Source of the DNA: Pseudoalteromonas flavipulchra NCIMB 2033 = ATCC BAA-314
GTDB lineage: Bacteria > Pseudomonadota > Gammaproteobacteria > Enterobacterales > Alteromonadaceae
Direction: 5' to 3'
DNA: 64,000 nt
NCBI GenBank assembly: GCA_000814665.1
Contig: JWIH01000012.1
Coordinates: 1 to 64,000, forward strand
Shown: positions 26,369 to 37,707 of the stretch, one piece after another
Layout of the letters: each line of letters begins with the position of its first letter
Position numbering within the stretch: position 1 is the stretch's first letter
Notes under the pieces: model-generated
Told to the model about the DNA's origin: nothing
What the model saw: the letters and a program-made list of their open reading frames with translations, nothing else
The model's database searches: none
Position numbers and translations under genes: made by a program

Positions 26369-28150
26369 TCAACCTGCATTTTCCAATCGTACAGTCGATA
26401 CCGTAGGCTTGCGACGGTTACATACAAATAAATAGCTATTACGATAGCGCTTTGCTTCTTTCTTAGCATCCGTTGCTAAAGCTGCAACTTGGTGCGAATT
26501 TATACAGTGTTGTAAATCTGGTCTCACTAAACCAATCGATAAAGTGAGTAAAGGTACAAATTGCTTTTGCCCTTCACGATTTGTTGCCCAGTAACCGCCA
26601 GCACTAACATGCTCGGGAGTAAAAAAGGCTTTTGATTTAAGCTCAAACTGAGTGATGATCTCATGACACAACACTTCTGCATCATTATTATCGAACACCA
26701 CCATAAAGTCGTCGCCCCCGATATGCCCAACAAAACTTGAGCTCTGTGCACATACATCAACTGTCACCTCGGCAAGTAGCTTAATCACGCTATCGCCACT
26801 GGCATATCCATATAAATCATTAAACTGTTTAAAATGATTAAGGTCGATATATGCAAGAGAAAAGTCATGATGTGAACGTAACCTTTGCTCTATTGCCTCA
26901 TTTATCGCGACATTGCCCGGCAACATGGTTAATGGATTGGCATGTTGAGCATGACGAATTTTTTCTTCTGTAATGTGCTTGAGTATGTCTCTCAAGGGCG
27001 CTAAGCCAAGATAACGACCATCTCTAGTAATAATGATATGACGTCGAATATCAAATTCATGGTCGGTTATTTGCTTACTCACCGTATCAAGCTCTTGCTG
27101 CTCATCCACCACTAACGGCTGTTTATCCATCAACTTAATCACTGATTTCTTATCGAAGAGTGCATGACCATATGGTGCCGCAAACACCTCAGTCAGTTGA
27201 TCTCTGTGTAGCAGCCCTACAGGCTCTCTAGCATCATTCACCACAGCAAGGCTGGTCAGCTTACGATCTTGTTCAAACAACCTATGAGCATCGATACATT
27301 GCGTACATTCATGGATAGCATTGGCCTCTTTGGCAAGCCAACCGATTGCCATCGACTGCTCAAATTGATTGACACTGGAACGAACTTCCGAATGAAGGGA
27401 TTTTAACAACGCCAGCTCTGTCGGTGGCTTTCGAGTTGGCTTCGCGAGCAGAAAGCCTTGAGCGTTTACAATACCGAGCTGCTCTATCAGCTTTAGCTCC
27501 TCCATCCGCTCAATTCCCTCGGCAATTACTTGAGTGCTAGTGGCTTTAGCAAGCTCGATAATAGACTTTAAAAACTCACGTTTCACCACACTTTGGTCAC
27601 AATGGTCGATAAAATATCTGTCGACTTTGACGTAGTCAGGGCATAACTCCGACCACTTTCTGAGACCAGAATAACCCGCTCCCAAATCATCAATCGCAAT
27701 TTGAAACCCAAGTTCTCGATAATGGGTAATTGTAGTTAGTAGCAGATTCGCGTCATCTACTTTGTCTTGCTCAGTCACTTCAATGACGACACGCTTGGGA
27801 TCGAGCCCATACACTTCTGTAAGATGTCTGGTTTCGCCCTTTGGGTGGCTCGGATCAAGTAACGCTTTTGGACTAACGTTTAAAAATAACTTACCAGGAA
27901 GGTTGAGTGAGACGAACTGCTTAATAGCAGCTTCACGACAGATAATCTCGAGTTCTGACAAACGCTCCTGCTTACTCGCGATCGCAAAAAGCTTGTCTGG
28001 AGATTCCAACAATGAGCCGGACATGCCACGACTTAATGCTTCAAACCCTAAGATTTGCCGTTTCGCAAGATCGTAGATAGGCTGAAACAGAGTAAATACA
28101 GCTTTTTCTTTTATTATTGTATTAAGTACTAACGTGCGCGAAGGATCCAC
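26369..28150 (-). CDS. EAL-CBS-GGDEF cyclic-di-GMP signalling protein
   Basis: A 593-residue cytoplasmic protein with the less common order EAL first. EAL (about residues 15-250) keeps FEALSRG, EVTEQ, IDDLGAGYSGL, VKVDR and AEGIE, so it is a likely phosphodiesterase. A CBS pair follows (about 260-400). The C-terminal GGDEF domain (about 420-570) has GGDDF in place of GGDEF, which may lower or remove cyclase activity. The start is GTG 28150, and no better ATG lies nearby. Probably tunes c-di-GMP in response to a CBS-bound nucleotide. Confidence 0.88.
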   Translation of the reverse strand: MDPSRTLVLNTIIKEKAVFTLFQPIYDLAKRQILGFEALSRGMSGSLLESPDKLFAIASKQERLSELEIICREAAIKQFVSLNLPGKLFLNVSPKALLDPSHPKGETRHLTEVYGLDPKRVVIEVTEQDKVDDANLLLTTITHYRELGFQIAIDDLGAGYSGLRKWSELCPDYVKVDRYFIDHCDQSVVKREFLKSIIELAKATSTQVIAEGIERMEELKLIEQLGIVNAQGFLLAKPTRKPPTELALLKSLHSEVRSSVNQFEQSMAIGWLAKEANAIHECTQCIDAHRLFEQDRKLTSLAVVNDAREPVGLLHRDQLTEVFAAPYGHALFDKKSVIKLMDKQPLVVDEQQELDTVSKQITDHEFDIRRHIIITRDGRYLGLAPLRDILKHITEEKIRHAQHANPLTMLPGNVAINEAIEQRLRSHHDFSLAYIDLNHFKQFNDLYGYASGDSVIKLLAEVTVDVCAQSSSFVGHIGGDDFMVVFDNNDAEVLCHEIITQFELKSKAFFTPEHVSAGGYWATNREGQKQFVPLLTLSIGLVRPDLQHCINSHQVAALATDAKKEAKRYRNSYLFVCNRRKPTVSTVRLENAG

Positions 28151-28262
28151 AGCATTAAACTCACTGTAAAAGTATAATCGCGCACGGTAGCAACAGAGTA
28201 TGACAGATATATGTCAATCGGGTGAAATGTACCCAATTTGCAATTGAATGATTTTCAACCGC

Positions 28263-28790
28263 TTACTTCAGCGCTCGTTCTACCTGATCGAAGTGTGCAA
28301 TCACTTCCACAATTTCCATCTCTGCGCTCTTATAGTCTTCAGCGCCACTAAACCCTTTCATCGCAATCGCTTGCACCGTTGCTGGATGCACTAATAAATC
28401 TTTTGCATGGTAGCAAACAGGGTCATCAAACTTGGGTAATTTGCCATCTGCATGATAGCCAGTTTCGATCTCTTCAAGTGGTAAAGTAGGAATGATATCA
28501 GCGGCCTTATCCAAGGCATCTAGATAAGTCTGACACTGAGGATACTTGGCCACAAACTCATTAAGCAAAGTTCTAGAAAGCGTCACAAGATCGGCGGATT
28601 GTGCTTCAAGTGCAGCAGCATCTTTCTCGATACGAATATCCGCAAGTAAAGTCTCGGCTTGTGCTTTATATTGCGCCAAAGATGAGGTTGCTTCCGTGGG
28701 AGCGGACTCTGTGCGTTGTTCTAATTCAGGTTGCTTAGAACATGCGGTCATTAATGTTAATGCGCCAACCGCCATCACAAGTTTGTACAT
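28263..28790 (-). CDS. Lipoprotein of unknown function, apparently Fur-regulated
   Basis: A 175-residue protein with a lipoprotein signal peptide and lipobox LMTACS (lipidated Cys about residue 17). The rest is mainly helical, with two Cys (in KYPQCQ and DDPVCYHAK) that could form a disulphide. I do not recognise a named family. GGAG lies 6 bp before ATG 28790. A Fur-box-like sequence overlaps the predicted -10 (TATAAT, minus strand), so expression is probably iron-repressed. It is a single-gene unit between the EAL gene and secF. Confidence 0.7.
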   Translation of the reverse strand: MYKLVMAVGALTLMTACSKQPELEQRTESAPTEATSSLAQYKAQAETLLADIRIEKDAAALEAQSADLVTLSRTLLNEFVAKYPQCQTYLDALDKAADIIPTLPLEEIETGYHADGKLPKFDDPVCYHAKDLLVHPATVQAIAMKGFSGAEDYKSAEMEIVEVIAHFDQVERALK

Positions 28791-28806
28791 AGGTATCTCC
28801 TTTATT

Positions 28807-28825
28807 GATAACGATTATCATTATA
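28807..28825 (-). promoter_or_regulatory. Fur box overlapping the promoter of the lipoprotein gene
   Basis: Plus-strand GATAACGATTATCATTATA matches the 19-bp Fur consensus GATAATGATAATCATTATC at 16 of 19 positions. It overlaps a minus-strand TATAAT (28820-28825) and lies 17 bp upstream of the start codon, the classic position for iron-dependent repression. Confidence 0.7.
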
Positions 28826-28872
28826 TACTACTGTCATTTTTTAGAAACAATAAAATGACGTTTTACAAACAA

Positions 28873-28898
28873 CAAAAAAGCGGCCAAAAAGCCGCTTT
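28873..28898 (-). terminator. Intrinsic terminator of secDF
   Basis: On the minus strand AAAGCGGC, loop TTTTTG, GCCGCTTT, then TTTG. An 8-bp GC-rich stem 24 bp after the secF stop. Confidence 0.85.
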
Positions 28899-28922
28899 CG
28901 ATTATCACAACAACTTCTGTGA

Positions 28923-29867
28923 TTAAGGCATAGCGTCTAGGTCTGCACCTTCTTTTTCAACTTCTACTGGGATCAAATCTTCTTTGCTAACACCCATTGC
29001 TACTGCAACTGAACTCGCTACATAAACAGAAGAATAGGTACCGATAAATACACCGAACAGCAGAGCCGTCGCAAAACCGTGAATGGTTTGACCGCCCCAT
29101 ACGAATAGCGCTATCAATACAAGGATAGTCGTAATTGAGGTCACTAATGTACGATTAAGCGTTTGTGTCAGTGAAATGTTGATGATCTCTAAGGTGTCGT
29201 CAATGCGTACTTTACGGAAGTTTTCACGAATACGGTCAGACACAACGATAGTATCGTTAAGTGAGTAACCAATTACCGCCAATATTGCCGCCAAAATCGT
29301 TAAGTCAAATTCCAGACCTAAGATAGAAAACAGACCCATTGTCAGTACAACATCGTGGAAGAGTGCAAATACAGCACCTACCGCAAAGCGCCATTCAAAA
29401 CGAAAAGCAACATAAATCAAGATACAGATAAGCGCGGTTAGCATCGCCAAGCCACCCTGCTCTTTGAGATCTTCACCAACACTTGGACCTACGAATTCAA
29501 TGCGGCGCATCACCACACTTTCGTCTGCTTGCTTAAGTGCTGCAATAAGCTGGTTACCTAATACCTCAGCTTTCACGTCGTCCCCACGAGGGGCGAGTCG
29601 CACTAATACCTCTTGGCTTGAACCAAAAAGTTGCACAGAGGCATCGGCAAAACCATTTTCGGCTAATACACTACGTACCTTCGCTAAGTCTGCTGGCTGT
29701 GAAAATCCAACTTCAACTGCCGTACCACCGGTAAAGTCCAAACCAAAGTTTAGTCCTTTCACCATAAACGAGCCGATTGAAGCCAAGATCAACAAAACAG
29801 AGAAAGCCATGGAAAGCTTTCTTGCCGACATAAAACGGATAGTGCCTTTTAAGTTTAATAATTGCAT
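28923..29867 (-). CDS. secF: Protein translocase subunit SecF
   Basis: SecF, with SecD and YajC, uses the proton gradient to help pull exported proteins through SecYEG. The 314-residue protein has TM1 (about residues 17-37), the motif GLNFGLDFTGGT, a periplasmic domain and five further TM segments, with VIGYSLNDTIVVSDRIREN (about residues 203-221) containing conserved Asp residues. Length is normal. Its start lies 9 bp after the secD stop. Last gene of queA-tgt-yajC-secD-secF. Confidence 0.96.
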   Translation of the reverse strand: MQLLNLKGTIRFMSARKLSMAFSVLLILASIGSFMVKGLNFGLDFTGGTAVEVGFSQPADLAKVRSVLAENGFADASVQLFGSSQEVLVRLAPRGDDVKAEVLGNQLIAALKQADESVVMRRIEFVGPSVGEDLKEQGGLAMLTALICILIYVAFRFEWRFAVGAVFALFHDVVLTMGLFSILGLEFDLTILAAILAVIGYSLNDTIVVSDRIRENFRKVRIDDTLEIINISLTQTLNRTLVTSITTILVLIALFVWGGQTIHGFATALLFGVFIGTYSSVYVASSVAVAMGVSKEDLIPVEVEKEGADLDAMP

Positions 29868-29876
29868 GTCCGTCTC

Positions 29877-31736
29877 CTAGATTGATAGCTTAGTGATACG
29901 TCTGCCACCGATGATGGCATTAATAACTGCACGCGTACCAACGATCGCTGTAAACATCGAGGTAATGATACCGATAGCTAAGGTTACCGCGAAGCCTGCA
30001 ATTGGACCTGTACCAACAGAGAATAGAATCACCGCAGCAATTAAAGTGGTGATGTTGGCATCAAAAATCGTACTAAATGCACTATCGTAACCATGATGAA
30101 CGGCTTGCTGTGGACTGCGACCTTCCGCAATTTCTTCACGAATACGCTCAAAGATAAGTACGTTAGCGTCAACGGCCATACCGACGGTTAATACGATACC
30201 GGCAATACCTGGCAACGTCAGCGTCGCACCTGGGATCATCGACATCACACCCACAATCATGATGAGGTTAGCCGCAAGCGCCAAGTTTGCTACCAGACCA
30301 AAGCCTTTGTAGTACAGCAGCATAAAGGCAAGAACAAAAGCAAAACCAAGGACAACCGCAGTCATACCCGCTTCGATATTCTCCTGACCAAGGCTTGGAC
30401 CTACAGTACGCTCTTCAACGATTTGAATTGGCGCAACCAGTGCACCTGCACGTAGTAGCAAGCTTAAGTTATGTGCTTCTGCTGGGCTATCAATACCGGT
30501 AATACGGAAAGAGCTATTTAAACGCGCTTGAATCGTGGCAACGTTAATCACTTCTTCCACTTTGATTGGTGGTAACGCTTTGCCATTTTCATCTTTCTTG
30601 CCAGATGGTTTGTATTCGATAAAAACCGTCGCCATACGTTTGCCGATAGCACGTTTAGTAAAGGCATTCATTTTTGCCCCACCTTTACTATCAAGCTTGA
30701 TATTCACCTGAGGGCGCTGATATTCATCCATACCAGATTGCGCACCTGTGATATGCGTACCTTCAAGAATAACGCGCTTTTTAAGCACAACAGGATAGCC
30801 ATCTTTATGTGGGATCACTTCTGTGCCAGGAGGAATGCGACCTTGTGCTGCTGCACGCACGTCGGCATTTTCGTCTACTTCACGGAACTCAAGTGTCGCC
30901 GTAGCACCGAGGATCTCTTTCGCACGAGCCGTGTCCTGAACACCTGGAAGTTGAACAATTATGCGCTCACCACCTTGACGTTGAACATTTGGTTCAGCAA
31001 CACCCAGTTGGTTAATACGATTGCGAATAATAGTTTCGTTTTGCTTGATAGCGTATTCACGCAGCTCTTTATATTTAAGGTCGCTAAGGCTTGAGAAGAA
31101 AGCAAGGCTATCGCTGCTATCATTGATAAAGTCATTACCCGGGTAACGTTTTCTCAAGAAGCTCATTGCCGCGTCTTTATCTTCTTCCGAACGCATCGTT
31201 ACTTGTACACGTTCACTATTAGAAACACGACGCACCGAGCGATAACGCAATTTCTCTTCACGTAAATCACTCTTGAAATCTTGCTCCATTTGCTCAAGTG
31301 CATTGTCCATCGCCGTGACCATATCGACTTCCATTGTGAAGTGAACACCACCACTTAAATCTAGACCGAGCTTCATTGGGTTTGCACCTAAGTCTTTTAA
31401 CCACTCAGGTTGTGCCGGAGACATATTGATTGCTGAAATGTAATCATCACTTAAGCTATTACGCAAAATATCTTGTGCTTTAAGCTGATCTTCAACATTT
31501 TTGAAGCGAACAAGGATTTGACCGTCTTCTAACACAGAAGATTTTACGGCAAGGTTGTTCTTTTGTAGGGTTTCGTTAACTTGATCTAATACACTGAGCG
31601 TCGCATCAGCACCTTTTGTGCCAGACACTTGTATGGCCGGATCGCGACCATACAAGTTTGGTGTGGCATAAAGAATACCGATAGCTAACACAGCGAGAAC
31701 AAGTAAGTACTTCCACATTGGATACTTGTTTAACAC
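29877..31736 (-). CDS. secD: Protein translocase subunit SecD
   Basis: A 619-residue inner-membrane protein, the larger RND-type subunit of SecDF. TM1 is at the N-terminus, followed by [16 protein letters not shown] (about residues 142-157), a large periplasmic P1 domain, then five C-terminal TM segments including [20 protein letters not shown] with the conserved Asp of the proton path. Length matches E. coli SecD (615). Gene order yajC-secD-secF is conserved. Confidence 0.97.
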   Translation of the reverse strand: MLNKYPMWKYLLVLAVLAIGILYATPNLYGRDPAIQVSGTKGADATLSVLDQVNETLQKNNLAVKSSVLEDGQILVRFKNVEDQLKAQDILRNSLSDDYISAINMSPAQPEWLKDLGANPMKLGLDLSGGVHFTMEVDMVTAMDNALEQMEQDFKSDLREEKLRYRSVRRVSNSERVQVTMRSEEDKDAAMSFLRKRYPGNDFINDSSDSLAFFSSLSDLKYKELREYAIKQNETIIRNRINQLGVAEPNVQRQGGERIIVQLPGVQDTARAKEILGATATLEFREVDENADVRAAAQGRIPPGTEVIPHKDGYPVVLKKRVILEGTHITGAQSGMDEYQRPQVNIKLDSKGGAKMNAFTKRAIGKRMATVFIEYKPSGKKDENGKALPPIKVEEVINVATIQARLNSSFRITGIDSPAEAHNLSLLLRAGALVAPIQIVEERTVGPSLGQENIEAGMTAVVLGFAFVLAFMLLYYKGFGLVANLALAANLIMIVGVMSMIPGATLTLPGIAGIVLTVGMAVDANVLIFERIREEIAEGRSPQQAVHHGYDSAFSTIFDANITTLIAAVILFSVGTGPIAGFAVTLAIGIITSMFTAIVGTRAVINAIIGGRRITKLSI

Positions 31737-31760
31737 TGGACTATCCCTTTATTGTTATTC

Positions 31761-32099
31761 TTATAGAGATTTCATTGTACCTTTAGGTAACACAGCTGAA
31801 ACCGCTGACTTTTGCACTGTCACTTCAGTTTGATCGTTTAGTGCGATTACAACAAAGTCTTTGTCATCAGCAACTTTTGTGATTTTACCCACTAGTCCAC
31901 CTTGAGTTAGTACTTCATCACCCTTGCCTAATGCACCCATTAGGTCTTTGTGTTCTTTAACACGCTTGGCTTGTGGACGGTAAATTAAAAAATAAAATAC
32001 CAAACCAAAAATACCTAACATGATTAGCATTTCCATGCCACCACCAGCAGGTGCTGCCGCAGCAGTGCTAGCATGCGCGTTTGAGATAAAAAAGCTCAT
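31761..32099 (-). CDS. yajC: Preprotein translocase accessory subunit YajC
   Basis: A 112-residue protein with one TM segment (about residues 22-41, LEMLIMLGIFGLVFYFLIYR-like) followed by the family signature RPQAKRVKEH and a small cytoplasmic domain (LGKGDEVLTQGGLVGKI). It is part of the SecDF-YajC complex and lies between tgt and secD as in E. coli. Confidence 0.96.
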   Translation of the reverse strand: MSFFISNAHASTAAAAPAGGGMEMLIMLGIFGLVFYFLIYRPQAKRVKEHKDLMGALGKGDEVLTQGGLVGKITKVADDKDFVVIALNDQTEVTVQKSAVSAVLPKGTMKSL

Positions 32100-32119
32100 T
32101 TCACTTCCTCGTTTATAAA

Positions 32120-33295
<1,176 letters not shown>

Positions 33296-33367
33296 CTAAA
33301 AAACGTGCTAAGCCAATGCTTAGGGCAGTGATCTTTCGATTCTACCAAGATTACTAGCGCAATTCTA

Positions 33368-33576
33368 ATACCAATTATCTTAATTAAGTGTTCTATTTTG
33401 AGGCGAGAAAATCTTGTCGATAACACCGCTGCCGCGTCCTGCTCACGCCGAGGTACCTACGTCCTGTAGGCAAGGCAAAAATTTTGATATTTAGTTGCTC
33501 TAAATAAGAAATTTTTAACGCAGTTAGCGTCAGATTTACTCCTTCAAATTGAGCAAGCGTTAAGACTAATTGGTAT
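33368..33576. repeat. About 209-bp repeat element with short terminal inverted repeats, between queA and tgt
   Basis: ATACCAATTA (33368-33377) and TAATTGGTAT (33567-33576) form perfect 10-bp ends. Inside are AT-rich tracts and a hairpin CCTAC/GTAGG (near 33449-33466), with no gene; a 70-codon minus-strand open frame spanning it has no family features. From memory, similar sequences recur between Pseudoalteromonas genes. The element fills most of the 424-bp gap between tgt and queA; the rest holds the queA terminator and probable tgt promoter. Confidence 0.6.
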
Positions 33577-33633
33577 AATATTGGGATAAAAAACACAAAG
33601 TCCATATCGAGCTTGCAACTTTACAGCCATAAA

Positions 33634-33663
33634 ACGCAAAATGCCCAGCAACACTGGGCATTT
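33634..33663 (-). terminator. Intrinsic terminator of queA
   Basis: Minus strand AAATGCCCAG, loop TGTTG, CTGGGCATTT, then TGCG. A 10-bp stem 20 bp after the queA stop, so tgt-yajC-secDF may be partly independent of queA. Confidence 0.75.
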
Positions 33664-33683
33664 AAATAGTTGTATGGCGTGAG

Positions 33684-34721
33684 TTACTTATCTTGCTTTT
33701 GCAAGAACATCGCATCACCGTAACTAAAGAAGCGGTATTTTTGCTCAATTGCGGTTTGGTAGGCCTTCATAATATGCTGTTGCCCTGCAAACGCACTCAC
33801 TAACATGATGAGCGTTGATTCTGGTAGGTGAAAGTTAGTCACCATTGCATCTACCACGTTAAAACGGTAGCCCGGATAAATAAAAATATCGGTATCGCCG
33901 TAAAGTGGAGCTATTTCACCGCCGTTTGCTTTAGCCGCAGACTCAAGTGAGCGCACCGACGTAGTACCTACCGCGATGACGCGTCCTCCTCTGGCTTTTG
34001 CCGCTTTGATTGCCTCCACGACTTCTGCTGAGACCTCGATATATTCTGAGTGCATAACATGCTCTTCCACAGAGTCGACTCGCACCGGTTGGAACGTACC
34101 CGCGCCCACATGCAAAGTAACAAAGGCCATCTCAACACCTTTGTCTTTTAGCTTGGCCATCAATTCATCATCAAAGTGCAGTCCAGCGGTAGGTGCGGCG
34201 ACTGCGCCAGGTTTCTCACCATACACCGTCTGATAACGCTCTTTATCTTCTTCGTCATCCGGTCTGTCGATATAAGGAGGCAAAGGCATATGGCCAATTT
34301 TATCTAAAATAGCCAATACGTTTTCTTCGCCCTCAAATCTCAACTCAAATAATTCACCATGGCGCTGAACCATCTCTGCGGTTGCTTGGCCTTCAAGCTC
34401 AATCTTAGTACCAGGTTTTGGCGACTTGCTCGCTCTTACGTGAGCAAGCACAGTTCGCTCATCTACAACACGCTCAACCAGTACTTCGAGTTTTCCACCA
34501 CTGGCTTTTTGACCAAACATACGAGCAGGAATAACTTTAGTGTTATTAAAGATGATTAAGTCTTCTGGATTAATAAGTGCCAAAATATCTCTAAATACTT
34601 TGTGTTCTATTTCACCACTATTGCCATTTAAGGTAAGAAGACGACTGCTAGAGCGTTCCTTCATTGGGTGTCTGGCAATCAACTCATCGGGAAGATCAAA
34701 ACTAAAGTCTGCTACGCGCAT
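33684..34721 (-). CDS. queA: S-adenosylmethionine:tRNA ribosyltransferase-isomerase
   Basis: QueA transfers and rearranges the ribose of SAM onto preQ1-modified tRNA to give epoxyqueuosine. The 345-residue protein shows [12 protein letters not shown] at the start, [37 protein letters not shown] and [18 protein letters not shown], all conserved in QueA. Length is normal. It forms the conserved queuosine-secretion gene group with tgt. Confidence 0.97.
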   Translation of the reverse strand: MRVADFSFDLPDELIARHPMKERSSSRLLTLNGNSGEIEHKVFRDILALINPEDLIIFNNTKVIPARMFGQKASGGKLEVLVERVVDERTVLAHVRASKSPKPGTKIELEGQATAEMVQRHGELFELRFEGEENVLAILDKIGHMPLPPYIDRPDDEEDKERYQTVYGEKPGAVAAPTAGLHFDDELMAKLKDKGVEMAFVTLHVGAGTFQPVRVDSVEEHVMHSEYIEVSAEVVEAIKAAKARGGRVIAVGTTSVRSLESAAKANGGEIAPLYGDTDIFIYPGYRFNVVDAMVTNFHLPESTLIMLVSAFAGQQHIMKAYQTAIEQKYRFFSYGDAMFLQKQDK

Positions 34722-35041
34722 GGAAAGGCCTCATTTCTAAAAGTGCGCCAAGTCTAGTGCGGTGCTTTGGCGAAATCAAGTGCTTGTAACCTTGCGTAAA
34801 TACCTTTAACCTAGCGAGTCTAAAACGGTAATCACCATGTAAAATTTTGTACGGTGTGCACCTTTGTTTAGTGCGTTCTTTATTCTTTACGTTTAAACAA
34901 TAACTTATCGCTATCGGCTATGATTTCCGAGCAAAGTTCGCGTCACTGTTTGATTATTATCAAGCGGCGGTTAAGTACGATTTGCTAACTTTAAGATAAG
35001 CCCAATGATTGTGTCGCAGTATCTGGTGAGGTTTTTTTATT
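34722..35041. other. 320-bp intergenic region between divergent queA and the c-di-GMP gene
   Basis: No gene is seen. It should hold two divergent promoters, but I cannot assign convincing box pairs. One short palindrome, TTGAT-TATT-ATCAA, lies at 34950-34963. Confidence 0.4.
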
Positions 35042-37549
35042 GTGTCTAGACAACTAACGTTGCTCATTGTTAACGCCAGTGCTCACGAGCGTCAAACCTT
35101 GACTAAAACTCTTAGTGCATTAGATGTCTTTACTATCATTGCCAAGTCCGACTCTCAAGATGCCCTAAGCTTATTGAAGACGCAAGCTGTCGATTTAGTG
35201 ATCACCGGCTTGGATGTTGGCAAAATTGACGGCTGGCGATTCTCTCGCATGATCCGCTCAGGTCTGCTGGCAACGCCCAAAAACACCCCCATTGTACTTA
35301 TTCCGCCAACTTATTGTGAACGAATAGCCGAAACCACCGCCCGTAGCTACAGTATTGATGCCGTGCTGCCATTTGAGCGTCAAGACATGTTGCCGCAAAT
35401 TCTGGCCAATGTGTTGTCAACGCATTTAGATAAAAGCAGCCGCCTCAACTTACTGTTGTTAGAGCCCAACCAACAACGTGCACAAAAAATATGTGAGCAC
35501 TTATCGCACAATTTCGTTTGCACACATGTAAGCTCAGCGGCCAGCGCTTTATCACTATTTCTACAAGATCACTATGCCATTGTTTTAATGGACACTACGT
35601 CTAACTTGTCAGGTTCCGCAGAAAGCTTAGTCGAAAGTATTCTCAAACATCGTCCAAGCCAAGCCATTGTAACCATTATTGACAAACGCGATGCCGACCA
35701 TGCTGAACAACTATTATTGTTGGGTGTTACCGACTTTGTTCGAGCGCCATACGACATGCCCTTTTTAAGCAAGGTATGCGACCATGCGGCGCGGCGAGAA
35801 GACTTTATGGTGAGCTATGCTGAGTTTGCTAATAAAGTTGAGCAACTCAGTCGCAGTGAAAGTCGCTATAAAGATTTATTTTCTGCGCACCAAAGGATCT
35901 TACTGCACCTCAGAACGGTAGTCGTCGAATTGGATTTGGAAGGCGCTATACGCTTTATAAATCCAGCATGGGAATATCTCTCGGGCTTTGGTATTAAGTC
36001 GAGCCTCAATACCCAACTCAGCAACTATATTGCCAAGGATGAACTTGCAACTTTCAACAAAGTCATTCGAGAAATTCAAAGTGGGGTAAGGCAACATGCG
36101 CAAGTCGAGTTGCAGCTCTGCCATAAAGCTGGACATCTAGTGTGGGTCGAATGCCGCCTGCAACTTATCAAGAATACCTCAAGTTCGGTCGCAATAACTG
36201 CAACACTCGATAACATTCACGAGCGCAAACAAGCTGAACTACAACTCAGACACTTAGCACTGCATGATACGCTTACCGGCTTACACAACCGCTATTATTT
36301 TGACCAGCAATTAAATCAGCTGTGCAATGAAGTAAAGTCTGCAGAAGAGATAGAACACGCGCTAATTTACATCGACTTAGATCACTTTAAGATCATCAAT
36401 GACAGTAAAGGCCATCAGCAAGGAGATATCGTACTCAAAGAAGTATCTGAGTTGTTTGGCGACAAAATAGGTGAAGAGCATCTCACTTTCCGTATTGGGG
36501 GAGACGAATTTGCTGTACTGCTTAAACACACCAATTTACTCGACGCTCATATGTGCGCTGAAAGCATTTGCATGGCTATCGAAGAACATAAATTTCACTT
36601 TGAAGACAATGCATACTCTCTCAGTTGTTCTATCGGATTAACGCAAATTACCAATGAAAATGCGGATCCCAGTGAGTGTTTGAAACAAGCTGACATAGCC
36701 CTTTATATTGCCAAGAATCTCGGTCGCAACTTGGTTCATTGTTATAACAAAGAAGATGAACAAAATCAGACACTGCAAACCGGTTTAGAATGGGGCCATA
36801 GTGTTAGGCAAGCGCTTCAGAACGACAGCATAGAACTCCACTATCAACCGATCTGGGATTTCAAAAAACAACAAATAGCCTATTACGAAGCACTGCTTAG
36901 ATTAAAGATCAACGGTGAGACAATTTACCCAAATCAGTTTATTCCTGCATTAGAGCTACTTAATGATACATTTTTGATGGATCAATGCGTGATCAGAACA
37001 GCCATTAAAGCACTGGCTGAACATGAGATCCTGAGCCAAGTGGCCATTAACCTATCCGCTCATTCATTTTTAGATGAACGACTGCAGCCACACATTCAAG
37101 CCTGCTTAAAAGAGCATCAAGTTTCAGCTAATCGCGTTATTTTTGAGATCACTGAATCTGCCAGTATTAACAATCTGAACGCAACTCAGACGATGATCAA
37201 AAACCTGAACGATCTTGGCTGCCATTTCGCTATTGATGATTTCGGGACAGGCTTCAGCACTTTTAGCTACCTAAAACAGCTACCCGCGCAGCATGTTAAG
37301 ATAGATGGCTCCTTTGTTCGAGACATGCTCAACGACCCAATTGACCTGGCGCTGGTCAAAGCTGTAAACGATATTAGTCACTCATTAGATAAGTGTTCAG
37401 TTGCTGAATATGTCGAAAACAAAGAAATATTTCAACAACTTAAGGAAATAGGCGTGGACTATGGACAGGGTTACTTTATCTCAAGGCCACTCCCTATTGA
37501 ACAACTAGCGAGCAGTGCAAAAACTATTTTATCTCTAAAAACAGCGTAG
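35042..37549 (+). CDS. REC-REC-PAS-GGDEF-EAL cyclic-di-GMP response regulator
   Basis: An 835-residue cytoplasmic protein. The first receiver-like domain (about residues 5-120) has VDLVITGLDVGKIDG, where the usual phosphoacceptor Asp is Gly, so it is probably not phosphorylated. A second receiver-like region (about 135-250) keeps Asp in IVLMDTT. A PAS domain (about 285-395), an intact GGDEF (RIGGDEFAVLL) and an EAL domain follow; EAL keeps YEALLRL, EITES, IDDFGTGFS, KIDGSF and QGYF. AEYVEN replaces the usual AEGVE. The start is GTG 35042, about 11 bp after GAGG. Both activities look possible. Confidence 0.9.
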   Translation: MSRQLTLLIVNASAHERQTLTKTLSALDVFTIIAKSDSQDALSLLKTQAVDLVITGLDVGKIDGWRFSRMIRSGLLATPKNTPIVLIPPTYCERIAETTARSYSIDAVLPFERQDMLPQILANVLSTHLDKSSRLNLLLLEPNQQRAQKICEHLSHNFVCTHVSSAASALSLFLQDHYAIVLMDTTSNLSGSAESLVESILKHRPSQAIVTIIDKRDADHAEQLLLLGVTDFVRAPYDMPFLSKVCDHAARREDFMVSYAEFANKVEQLSRSESRYKDLFSAHQRILLHLRTVVVELDLEGAIRFINPAWEYLSGFGIKSSLNTQLSNYIAKDELATFNKVIREIQSGVRQHAQVELQLCHKAGHLVWVECRLQLIKNTSSSVAITATLDNIHERKQAELQLRHLALHDTLTGLHNRYYFDQQLNQLCNEVKSAEEIEHALIYIDLDHFKIINDSKGHQQGDIVLKEVSELFGDKIGEEHLTFRIGGDEFAVLLKHTNLLDAHMCAESICMAIEEHKFHFEDNAYSLSCSIGLTQITNENADPSECLKQADIALYIAKNLGRNLVHCYNKEDEQNQTLQTGLEWGHSVRQALQNDSIELHYQPIWDFKKQQIAYYEALLRLKINGETIYPNQFIPALELLNDTFLMDQCVIRTAIKALAEHEILSQVAINLSAHSFLDERLQPHIQACLKEHQVSANRVIFEITESASINNLNATQTMIKNLNDLGCHFAIDDFGTGFSTFSYLKQLPAQHVKIDGSFVRDMLNDPIDLALVKAVNDISHSLDKCSVAEYVENKEIFQQLKEIGVDYGQGYFISRPLPIEQLASSAKTILSLKTA

Positions 37550-37632
37550 TAACATTTTTATACTAAAGGTTACTTTTACTTCTTGCAAAGTTCACTATAA
37601 TTAAAGATACCAGTTTAAAATGTCACCAAATT

Positions 37633-37655
37633 TTAAGGTAACACCTTAATTTTAT
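37633..37655. repeat. Palindrome upstream of a small membrane protein gene
   Basis: TTAAGGT (37633-37639), AAC, ACCTTAA (37643-37649), followed by TTTTAT. It could be a weak terminator for the upstream c-di-GMP gene or an operator for the small gene 59 bp downstream. Confidence 0.35.
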
Positions 37656-37707
37656 AGACATTCAAAGGATTGAGTTACATCTTGCTATGGACTTCAAGGG
37701 GTAAATT

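Noticed and set aside
33393..33605. Minus-strand 70-codon open frame
   Set aside because: It lies across the repeat element between queA and tgt and has no recognisable protein features.
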